Source: Actinomycetes bacterium (GTDB taxonomy: Bacteria > Actinomycetota > Actinomycetes > Actinomycetales > Microbacteriaceae). Taken from it: a DNA stretch of 12,928 nt. The notes under the pieces were generated by a model, which saw only the letters and a list, made by a program, of their open reading frames with translations, ran no database searches and was not told the DNA's origin. The translations under genes and the position numbers were made by a program. Of this stretch, positions 6,474-12,393 are shown piece by piece. The DNA is taken from contig JAEXHA010000138.1 in assembly GCA_023450335.1 (NCBI GenBank), positions 1 to 12,928 on the forward strand, written 5' to 3'. Position 1 is the stretch's first letter. Each line of letters starts with the position of its first letter.

Positions 6474-7675
6474 CGACCGAACTCGACGACGTCGGCGTGA
6501 GCGGCAGCGCCGCCCGAGCCTGGGCGCGCCTGCGCGGCGGCGATGTCGGTGCGGCACCCGTGATCGCGGGCCTGGTCGTCATCTGGACCGCGTTCCAGAT
6601 CCTCAACCCGGTGTTCTTGTCCAGCCGCAACCTCGTCGACCTGACCATGCAGTGCGCCGCGATCGGCACGATGGCCCTCGGCATCGTGCTCGTGCTGCTG
6701 CTGGGCGAGATCGACCTGTCGGTGGGATCGGTGTCGGGGCTGGCCGCCGCGATCCTGGCGGTCACCTTCGTGCAGCTGCAATGGCCGGTGCTGCTGGCGA
6801 TCGGCGCCGCCCTGGCCGCCGGAGCCCTGGTGGGCGTGCTCTACGGGGTGCTCTGCATCCGGCTGGGCCTGCCCAGCTTCGTCATCACCCTGGCGGGCCT
6901 GCTCGGGTTCTTGGGCGTCCAGCTGTGGGTGCTGGGCGATGCCGGGTCGATCAACCTGCCGTTCGACTCGTGGCTGGTGCAGTTCGCCCAGCATCTGTTC
7001 CTGCCTGACTGGGCGTCCTACCTGGTGGTCGTCGCCGGCGTGGCGGCGTACGCATGGTCGATGCTGCGACGCGCACGCCGTCGCGTGGCGGCCAATCTCG
7101 ACAGCCAGAGCTACCGCAGCATCGGGCTGCGCACCGGGCTGCTGCTGGCTGTGCTGCTCGTGGCCGTCTGGTACCTCAACCAATCGCGTGGCGTGGCCGT
7201 CATGTTCGTGGTGTTCCTCGCCCTGGTCATCGTGGCCCACCTCGCTCTCACCCGCACCCGGTGGGGCCGTGCCGTGTACGCGGTGGGTGGTTCGATCGAA
7301 GCGGCGCGGCGCGCCGGCATCCGCGTCGACCGCATCTATCTGTCGGTGTTCGCGCTCTGCTCGACTCTGGCCGCCGCCGGTGGCGTGTTCGCGGCGGCGC
7401 GGCTCGCCGCGGCGAACCAGAGTTCAGGTGCCGGCGACACGCACCTCAACGCCATCGCGGCCGCCGTCATCGGGGGCGCATCGCTGTTCGGCGGCCGCGG
7501 CACCGCGTTCGCCGCCCTGCTGGGCGTCATCGTCATCCAGTCGATCTCGTCGGGCCTGACCCTGCTGAATCTCGATGCGTCGATCCAGTTCATGATCACC
7601 GGCGTGGTCCTGGTCCTGGCGGTGACCGTCGACGCACTGTCGCGCCGCAGCCGCGCTGCCAGCGGCCGCGCCTGA
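6470..7675 (+). CDS. Sugar ABC transporter permease 1 (XylH-like, CUT2)
   Basis: This 401-residue inner-membrane protein of the BPD_transp_2 family has about ten hydrophobic segments, roughly at residues 28-47, 60-80, 90-103, 106-131, 136-155, 183-199, 219-237, 243-261, 289-310 and 345-389. Family hallmarks are LLLGEIDLSVGS (76-87) and the cytoplasmic YAVGGSIEAARRAGI (270-284), a region that contacts the ATPase in this class. A further conserved segment is AVIGGASLFGGRGT (332-345). The start GTG 6470 overlaps the ATPase stop (GTGA), implying translational coupling. The open frame extends far upstream through the ATPase gene, but the coding signal there belongs to the ATPase frame. It would form the channel of importer 1 as a homodimer with ATPase1. 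It shares the RGGD-x-GA-x-P-x-IAGL start of the membrane domain with permease 2, consistent with duplication. Confidence 0.9.
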   Translation: MTTELDDVGVSGSAARAWARLRGGDVGAAPVIAGLVVIWTAFQILNPVFLSSRNLVDLTMQCAAIGTMALGIVLVLLLGEIDLSVGSVSGLAAAILAVTFVQLQWPVLLAIGAALAAGALVGVLYGVLCIRLGLPSFVITLAGLLGFLGVQLWVLGDAGSINLPFDSWLVQFAQHLFLPDWASYLVVVAGVAAYAWSMLRRARRRVAANLDSQSYRSIGLRTGLLLAVLLVAVWYLNQSRGVAVMFVVFLALVIVAHLALTRTRWGRAVYAVGGSIEAARRAGIRVDRIYLSVFALCSTLAAAGGVFAAARLAAANQSSGAGDTHLNAIAAAVIGGASLFGGRGTAFAALLGVIVIQSISSGLTLLNLDASIQFMITGVVLVLAVTVDALSRRSRAASGRA

Positions 7676-7731
7676 GCGGTCTTCGGCTGCGTTCAGCGCT
7701 CGAATCGCGTGAGGCGGTTGCCAAAGCGTTA

Positions 7732-7761
7732 CGTTCAAGTCTTGACGCCAAGACGTGAACG
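7732..7761. promoter_or_regulatory. 30-bp inverted repeat, candidate operator of the second importer
   Basis: CGTTCAAGTCTTG (7732-7744) and CAAGACGTGAACG (7749-7761) are inverted repeats matching at 12 of 13 positions around the 4-base spacer ACGC. The repeat covers the -35 box of the promoter described at 7742-7770, the classic place for repression by a dimeric regulator. No T-run follows and the preceding gene ended 56 bases earlier, so a terminator role is less likely. The ROK regulator encoded upstream is the natural candidate to bind it, which is an inference. I did not find a second full copy in the window. Confidence 0.65.
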
Positions 7762-7770
7762 CATCATGAT
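7742..7770 (+). promoter_or_regulatory. Promoter of the second sugar importer
   Basis: TTGACG (7742-7747) and CATGAT (7765-7770) are 17 bases apart. The -35 matches TTGACA at 5 of 6 positions and the -10 matches TATAAT at 4 of 6. The start site would be near 7777, giving a leader of about 50 bases. That leader would begin with a potential hairpin: CAGCGC 7777-7782 and GCGCTG 7789-7794 with a 6-base loop. The operator-like repeat at 7732-7761 overlaps the -35 and much of the spacer. Confidence 0.55.
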
Positions 7771-7828
7771 CGTCTTCAGCGCACAGACGCGCTGCACCCG
7801 AGAATCGCTCGAAGATGAGAGGCGAAAG

Positions 7829-8923
7829 ATGAAGAAGTCTTCCCTGTCCACCCTTGCCGCCGTCAGCGGTCTGGCCATGCTGGCGCTGGCCGGCTGTTCC
7901 AACGCGGCCAGCCCCGCCCCCACCGATGGCACCGACGGAGACGGCGACGTGACCGCGTCGCGCGCCTGCGTCATCCTGCCGGATGCGGCGTCCTCCCCCC
8001 GCTGGGAGAACTTCGACCGCAAGTACCTGCAGGAGGGCCTGGAGGGCGCCGGCTTCGAGGTCGACATTCAGAACGCCCAGGGCGACACGTCGAAGTACGC
8101 GACCATCGCCGACCAGCAGCTCACGCAGGGCTGCGGCGTCATGCTCCTGGTCGACTACAACGGCGCCGCCGAGGGCGTGGCCACCAAGGCCAGCGGCCAG
8201 GGCATCCCCGTGATCGCCTACGACCGCCCGTTCGCCGGTGCCGACTACTACGTGTCGTTCGACAACGTCGAGGTGGGCCGCCTGCAGGGTCAGACCGTGC
8301 TCAACGGCCTCGAGGCCGCCGGTGTCGACCCGGCCGACGCGCAGGTGTTCTACATGGGCGGCGACCCCACCGACGGCAACGCGAAGATGTTCCACGACGG
8401 TGCCATCGAGGTCATGGAGGGCGCGGGCATCACCGCCGTCGCCGAGCCGACCGGTGTCTGGGACGGCGCCAAGTCGCAGACCAACTTCGAGCAGGCCCTC
8501 ACCGCCAACGACGGCAAGGTCGACGGGGTCTGGGCGGCCAACGACACCAACGCCGACGGCGTCATCAAGGTGCTGCAGGACAAGAGCATCACCGGCGTCG
8601 CCGTGTCCGGCCAGGACGCGAACCTCGAGGGTCTGCGCAACATCCTCACCGGATGGCAGACCGCGACCGTCTACAAGCCGGTCAAGATCGAAGCCGAGGC
8701 CGCCGTCGAGGTCGCCATCGCCCTGCTCAAGGGCGAGACGCCCAGCGCCGACCAGAAGCTCGAGGACGGCACGCCGTACATCGCCGTGACGCCCCAGCTG
8801 GTGGGACCGAACGAGGTCAAGGACGTCATCGCCGCCGGCGACGCGTCGGCCGACGAGGTGTGCGCCGGTGAGATCGACGGGGTCAGCCTCGCCGACAAGT
8901 GCGCCGAGTTCGGCGTGCAGTAA
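7829..8923 (+). CDS. Sugar ABC transporter substrate-binding lipoprotein 2 (XylF-like, CUT2)
   Basis: This 364-residue exported lipoprotein has a KK n-region, a hydrophobic core and lipobox LAGC with the modified cysteine at residue 23. An acidic, Gly/Asp-rich spacer (about 30-42) follows. The mature Peripla_BP_4 fold parallels binding protein 1: VIAYDRPFAG (128-137), YYVSFDNVEVG (140-150), GGDPTDGNA (177-185), VWAANDTNADG (234-244) and VSGQDANLEGL (259-269). Two C-terminal cysteines (345, 358) match the pair in protein 1. An additional pair (47, 102) has no counterpart there. GAGAGG (7817-7822) gives a Shine-Dalgarno 6 bases before ATG 7829. In-frame ATG 7766 lies upstream of the expected transcript start, and the signal peptide begins naturally at MKKSS, so 7829 is preferred. 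The gene is first in the second importer unit, downstream of its own promoter and operator, and is followed by a strong hairpin. The ligand is unknown. Confidence 0.9.
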   Translation: MKKSSLSTLAAVSGLAMLALAGCSNAASPAPTDGTDGDGDVTASRACVILPDAASSPRWENFDRKYLQEGLEGAGFEVDIQNAQGDTSKYATIADQQLTQGCGVMLLVDYNGAAEGVATKASGQGIPVIAYDRPFAGADYYVSFDNVEVGRLQGQTVLNGLEAAGVDPADAQVFYMGGDPTDGNAKMFHDGAIEVMEGAGITAVAEPTGVWDGAKSQTNFEQALTANDGKVDGVWAANDTNADGVIKVLQDKSITGVAVSGQDANLEGLRNILTGWQTATVYKPVKIEAEAAVEVAIALLKGETPSADQKLEDGTPYIAVTPQLVGPNEVKDVIAAGDASADEVCAGEIDGVSLADKCAEFGVQ

Positions 8924-8936
8924 GCAGCCACCGAGC

Positions 8937-8972
8937 GAGGGGCGTCGCGTCGTCACCGGCGCGGCGCCCCTT
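8937..8972 (+). ncRNA. Strong intercistronic mRNA hairpin between SBP2 and ATPase2
   Basis: Bases 8937-8952 pair with 8957-8972, giving a 16-bp stem with three G-U wobbles, no bulges and a TCAC loop. It starts 13 bases after the SBP2 stop codon and ends 43 bases before the ATPase2 start. No T-run follows, so full termination is unlikely. In other binding-protein operons, hairpins at this spot protect the upstream mRNA or partly terminate transcription, so that binding protein exceeds membrane components. That role here is inference. It is an mRNA element, not a separate RNA gene. Confidence 0.6.
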
Positions 8973-9015
8973 CGCCACCTCGCAGCCCGCACCCGAAGCA
9001 CAAGGAAGCGAATCC

Positions 9016-9804
9016 ATGACCACCCCCATCATCGAACTGCGGGACGTGAAGAAATCCTTCGGTCCCGTCAACGTCCTGCGCGGCGTGAACCTCAAGGTCC
9101 ATCCCGGCAAAGTCACCGCCCTGGTCGGTGACAACGGCGCCGGCAAGTCCACTCTCATCAAGGGCCTGGCCGGAGTGCAGCCCTACGACGCCGGCGAGGT
9201 GCTGATCGACGGCACGCACGCCGACCTGCACACGCCTCGCGACGCCGCCCACCTGGGCATCGAGGTCGTCTATCAGGACCTCGCGCTGTGCGACAACCTC
9301 GACATCGTGCAGAACATGTTCCTCGGGCGCGAGGAGATGTCCACGGGCACCTTCGACGAAGGCCGCATGGAACGCGAGGCCTCCGACACGCTGCGCTCCC
9401 TGTCGGTGCGCACCGTCAAGTCGGTCCGGCAGAAGGTGTCGAGCCTGTCGGGCGGTCAGCGCCAGACGGTGGCCATCGCCCGCGCCGTGCTCAAGAAGGC
9501 GCGCGTGGTCATCCTCGATGAGCCCACCGCGGCCCTGGGCGTGGCCCAGACCGAGCAGGTGCTGAGCCTCGTCGACCGGCTGAGCCAGCAGGGCGTCGCC
9601 GTCGTGCTCATCAGCCACAACCTCGCCGACGTGTTCGCCGTCGCCGACGACATCGCCGTGCTCTACCTCGGGCAGATGGTCGCACAGATCGACACGGCCG
9701 ACACGACCCGCGACGACGTCGTGGGCTACATCACCGGCACCAAGGTGCCCTCCGGCGTCGAACTGGTCGGCACCAGCAACATCCCCGTGGGAGGCGACGC
9801 ATGA
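9016..9804 (+). CDS. Sugar ABC transporter ATP-binding protein 2 (single NBD, CUT2)
   Basis: This 262-residue ATPase of the second importer has a complete motif set: Walker A GDNGAGKST (38-46), Q-loop glutamine 87 in VYQD, LSGGQ (144-148), Walker B VVILDEP (164-170) and switch histidine 201 in ISHN. Like its paralogue it has a single NBD, the FrcA-type size, and should act as a dimer under permease 2. Long blocks are shared with ATPase 1, including QDLALCDNLD, LSGGQRQTVAIAR and DEPTAALGVAQT, showing the two are duplicates. It lacks the Pro/Arg tail of ATPase 1. The start ATG 9016 is well supported by AAGGAAG (9002-9008), seven bases upstream. The stop overlaps the ATG of the permease gene (ATGA). 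The 92-base gap to SBP2 contains the intercistronic hairpin. Confidence 0.92.
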   Translation: MTTPIIELRDVKKSFGPVNVLRGVNLKVHPGKVTALVGDNGAGKSTLIKGLAGVQPYDAGEVLIDGTHADLHTPRDAAHLGIEVVYQDLALCDNLDIVQNMFLGREEMSTGTFDEGRMEREASDTLRSLSVRTVKSVRQKVSSLSGGQRQTVAIARAVLKKARVVILDEPTAALGVAQTEQVLSLVDRLSQQGVAVVLISHNLADVFAVADDIAVLYLGQMVAQIDTADTTRDDVVGYITGTKVPSGVELVGTSNIPVGGDA

Positions 9805-11072
9805 CCGCGCAGACGACCCAGCGCACCGCCGCCGCACCCGATCCGGTCGCCGGCGACCTCATCGGCAGCGGCGTCGAGGGCGGCCTGACCGAGCAGTTCA
9901 CCGCCTGGTGGCAGCGCGTACGCGGGGGTGACATGGGCGCCCTGCCCGCCATCGCCGGTCTCGTGTTCCTCGCGATCCTGTTCGGCATCCTCAGCCCGTA
10001 CTTCCTCACGCCCACGAACTTCGCGAACCTCATGAACCAGGCCGCCTCGCTCGTGGTGCTGGGCATGGCCCTCGTGTTCGTGCTGCTGCTGGGCGAGATC
10101 GACCTGTCGGCCGGTGTCACCGGCGGCGTGTCCATCGCCGCGTTCGCCGTGCTGAACGTGAAGTTCGAGATCCCGTGGCCGTTCGCCCTGCTGCTGGGCT
10201 TCGGGGTCGGCTTCGCCACCGGTGCGCTCATCGGGTTCCTCGTGGCGCGCGTCGGCATCCCCTCGTTCGTCGTGACGCTGGGCCTGTTCCTGGGATACCA
10301 GGGCCTGGCGCTGCTGATCATCGGGGCCGGCGGCCTCTACCCGATCAACGCGCCCGAGCTCATCGCGCTGCAGAACGGCCGACTGCCGGTGTGGGGCGGC
10401 TGGGTGATGCTCGCGGTGATGGTGGCCATCTCGGCGGCCATGTCGTTCTGGGATCGCAGCCGCCGCACGCGCGCGGGGGTCCCCAACCGGGCCATCTCGC
10501 TGGTGTGGATCAAGCTGGGCGTCATCGCCGTGCTCGGCGGTGCCGCCGTCGCGATCCTCAACCTCAACCGGTCGCAGTCGGTGATCCCCATCGAGGGTGT
10601 GCCGGTGATCGTCCCGGTGGTCCTGGCCATCCTGTGGATCGGCACCTTCGCACTCGACCGCACCCGCTTCGGCCGGTACGTGTACGCGATCGGCGGCAAC
10701 GCCGAGGCCGCGCGCCGCTCCGGCATCAAGGTGCGGTGGGTCAAATGGTGGTGCTTCGTGATCTGCTCCGGTCTGGCGGTCATGGCGGGCCTGTTCGCCC
10801 AGACCCGCATCGGCTCGGTCGACGGGGCCGCCGGCCGCGACATCGTGCTGTCGGGTGTGGCCGCCGCTGTCGTGGGCGGGGTGAGCCTGTTCGGCGGTCG
10901 CGGACGCCTGCTGCACGCAGCCATCGGCGCCCTGGTGATCGCCTCGATCACCAACGGCCTGGCACTGCTCAAGCTCGGCGCGGGCATCAACCTGCTCGTC
11001 ACCGGCGGCGTGCTGATCCTGGCCGCCACCGTCGACGCCGTGTCACGGCTGCGAGGAGGAAACGTCAGATAG
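9801..11072 (+). CDS. Sugar ABC transporter permease 2 (XylH-like, CUT2)
   Basis: This 423-residue inner-membrane permease of the BPD_transp_2 family has an N-terminal cytoplasmic stretch of about 45 residues, about 22 longer than permease 1. Around ten hydrophobic segments follow, roughly 47-67, 83-98, 106-119, 127-148, 154-175, 198-215, 234-252, 266-284, 314-335 and 347-412. Hallmarks are LLLGEIDLSAG (95-105), YAIGGNAEAARRSGI (295-309) and VVGGVSLFGGRGR (357-369). The loop after the fifth segment (about 176-198) differs from permease 1 and could reflect a different binding-protein partner. The ATG overlaps the ATPase2 stop codon and has a good Shine-Dalgarno, GGGAGG at 9789-9794. The gene ends 19 bases before the next start codon, where a -10-like box for the following gene is found, so the importer unit probably ends here although I see no terminator. 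Confidence 0.91.
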   Translation: MTAQTTQRTAAAPDPVAGDLIGSGVEGGLTEQFTAWWQRVRGGDMGALPAIAGLVFLAILFGILSPYFLTPTNFANLMNQAASLVVLGMALVFVLLLGEIDLSAGVTGGVSIAAFAVLNVKFEIPWPFALLLGFGVGFATGALIGFLVARVGIPSFVVTLGLFLGYQGLALLIIGAGGLYPINAPELIALQNGRLPVWGGWVMLAVMVAISAAMSFWDRSRRTRAGVPNRAISLVWIKLGVIAVLGGAAVAILNLNRSQSVIPIEGVPVIVPVVLAILWIGTFALDRTRFGRYVYAIGGNAEAARRSGIKVRWVKWWCFVICSGLAVMAGLFAQTRIGSVDGAAGRDIVLSGVAAAVVGGVSLFGGRGRLLHAAIGALVIASITNGLALLKLGAGINLLVTGGVLILAATVDAVSRLRGGNVR

Positions 11073-11079
11073 CCGCGGG

Positions 11080-11094
11080 TAGGCTGGCGGGGTG
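11080..11094 (+). promoter_or_regulatory. Candidate -10 box with leaderless start, DUF4921 gene
   Basis: TAGGCT (11080-11085) is followed by 6 bases and GTG 11092. The hexamer is identical to the one before the oxidoreductase gene at 976. No Shine-Dalgarno is present before the GTG and no clear -35 is seen. It lies immediately after the permease 2 stop codon. Confidence 0.5.
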
Positions 11095-12393
11095 AGCGAG
11101 GCGACACAGCAGCCGATCGTGCGCATGCCCGACGGCACGGTCAAGCAGACAGGGCCGCTCACCGGCACCCGGGTGTGGACGGTGCCCGGCCGGGCGCACC
11201 GGCCGTTGACCGCGCCGCGCCCCGAGCCCCGCCGGCTCGCCCGCGGCGAGCACACCCGACTGTGCGCGTTCTGCGAAGACCGGTACCTCGAGACCACTCC
11301 TGAGAAGGCGCGGCTGGTGGGTCCCGACTTCGCCGAGCACCGCCATGTGCCCGCCTCGCAGCTGTTCGACACCGTCGCCGAGTTCCGCCGGTTCGCGAAC
11401 CTGTTCGAGATCGTCTCGGCCGAGTACTGGCGCGAGAACCACGGCTTCCGCCAGCCCGCCGGCGTCTTCGAGTGGGCGCAGGAGTACCTGTCCGATCCCG
11501 CGGGACGTGAGCATATCGAGCAGCTGGCCGAGGTGCGGGCGGCGGCCTCCGGCGCGCGGGTCTCGCTCGAAGAGGCCGCGCTCGACCTGCTGGGCGGGTC
11601 GCACGACGTCATCGTGGCCCGCCGGCACGTCGTCGACGACGCCCTGACCGACGACCAGCTGGTCTCGTCGGGGGTTCTGAGTCCCGACGAGCACGCGGCC
11701 TACTTCGCGTTCACGGTGCGGGCGCTGGCCGAGATCCAGGCCGCCCAGCCCGGCGCCGCCTACGTCGCGGTGTTCCAGAACTGGCTGCGCCCGGCCGGGG
11801 CCTCATTCGACCACCTGCACAAGCAGCTCGTCGCCATCGACGAGCACGGCCCGCAGGTCGACCGCGAACTGCGCATGCTGGCATCCGACCGCCATCTCTA
11901 CCAGCACCGCGAGCTCGATCTGGCCGTCGGGCAGCGTTTGCTGGTGGCTGCCACCGACGGTGCGGTCGCCTTCGCCGGCGTCGGCCACCGGTACCCGGCG
12001 TTCGTGGTGTGCTCCACGTCAGATGCGAACCTGCCGCAGGAGCATACGGATGCCGGTGTCCGCGCCGTCGCCGACCTCGTGCACGCGCTGCACGCGGCCA
12101 CCGGTGTGCATGTGCCCACCAACGAGGAATGGCATTACCGGCCGCCGTCGGCGCCGTGGCCGATGCCGTGGCGGGTCGTGCTGAAATGGCGCATCTCGAA
12201 CCCCGCCGGCTTCGAGGGCGGCACCAAGGTGTACGTGAACACGATCGACCCGTGGGAGCTGCGACGCCGCGCGGTCGAGTCGCTGGTCGAGCTGCGCGCG
12301 CAGGGCCGGTTGGCGGCCGGCATCCGCATCGGCGACGAGTGCGTGGCCGCAGACGCCCGGTTGCGCTACGCGGACGGATTCGACGCCGAGTGA
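11092..12393 (+). CDS. DUF4921 family protein, GalT/HIT-like nucleotidyltransferase fold
   Basis: This 433-residue protein looks like the actinobacterial DUF4921 family, distant relatives of galactose-1-phosphate uridylyltransferase. The N-terminal segment has CAFCEDRYLETTPEK (58-72), whose CxxC pair (C58 and C61) could bind zinc as in GalT. FDHLHKQLVAID (239-250) carries an HxHxQ histidine-triad-like motif (H241, H243, Q245), where GalT/HIT enzymes place the nucleophilic histidine. Other conserved-looking blocks are NEEWHYRPPSAPWPMPWRV (344-362) and NPAGFEGGTKVYVNTIDPW (370-388). A nucleotidyl-transfer or nucleotide-phosphate reaction on a sugar phosphate is plausible by fold, but the substrate is unknown. 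The start is GTG 11092, six bases after a TANNNT box. The stop overlaps the GTG of the methyltransferase gene (GTGA), suggesting co-translation with it rather than with the sugar locus. Confidence 0.8.
   Translation: MSEATQQPIVRMPDGTVKQTGPLTGTRVWTVPGRAHRPLTAPRPEPRRLARGEHTRLCAFCEDRYLETTPEKARLVGPDFAEHRHVPASQLFDTVAEFRRFANLFEIVSAEYWRENHGFRQPAGVFEWAQEYLSDPAGREHIEQLAEVRAAASGARVSLEEAALDLLGGSHDVIVARRHVVDDALTDDQLVSSGVLSPDEHAAYFAFTVRALAEIQAAQPGAAYVAVFQNWLRPAGASFDHLHKQLVAIDEHGPQVDRELRMLASDRHLYQHRELDLAVGQRLLVAATDGAVAFAGVGHRYPAFVVCSTSDANLPQEHTDAGVRAVADLVHALHAATGVHVPTNEEWHYRPPSAPWPMPWRVVLKWRISNPAGFEGGTKVYVNTIDPWELRRRAVESLVELRAQGRLAAGIRIGDECVAADARLRYADGFDAE

Noticed and set aside
5561..7240. 559-codon minus-strand open frame opposite ATPase1 and permease1
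   Set aside because: The translation is rich in His/Gln/Arg/Asp repeats expected from antisense of hydrophobic membrane-protein codons. The plus strand encodes clear ABC proteins.
7672..7710. Imperfect hairpin (GAGCG...CGCTC) after permease 1 as a terminator
   Set aside because: Only five paired bases with a loop of about 18 nucleotides and no T-run. Too weak to annotate.
7766..7828. Upstream in-frame ATG adding 21 residues to SBP2
   Set aside because: It lies within or before the predicted -10 box. The lipoprotein signal peptide starts naturally at MKKSS behind a Shine-Dalgarno at 7817-7822.
7424..9001. 525-codon minus-strand open frame opposite SBP2
   Set aside because: It is a Val/Gly/Asp-rich shadow of the SBP2 coding strand with no domain signature.
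11051..11062. AGGAGG-like sequence near the end of permease 2 as a ribosome binding site
   Set aside because: No start codon lies at a suitable distance downstream. It encodes the permease C-terminal Arg-Gly-Gly and the next gene starts 30 bases further on.
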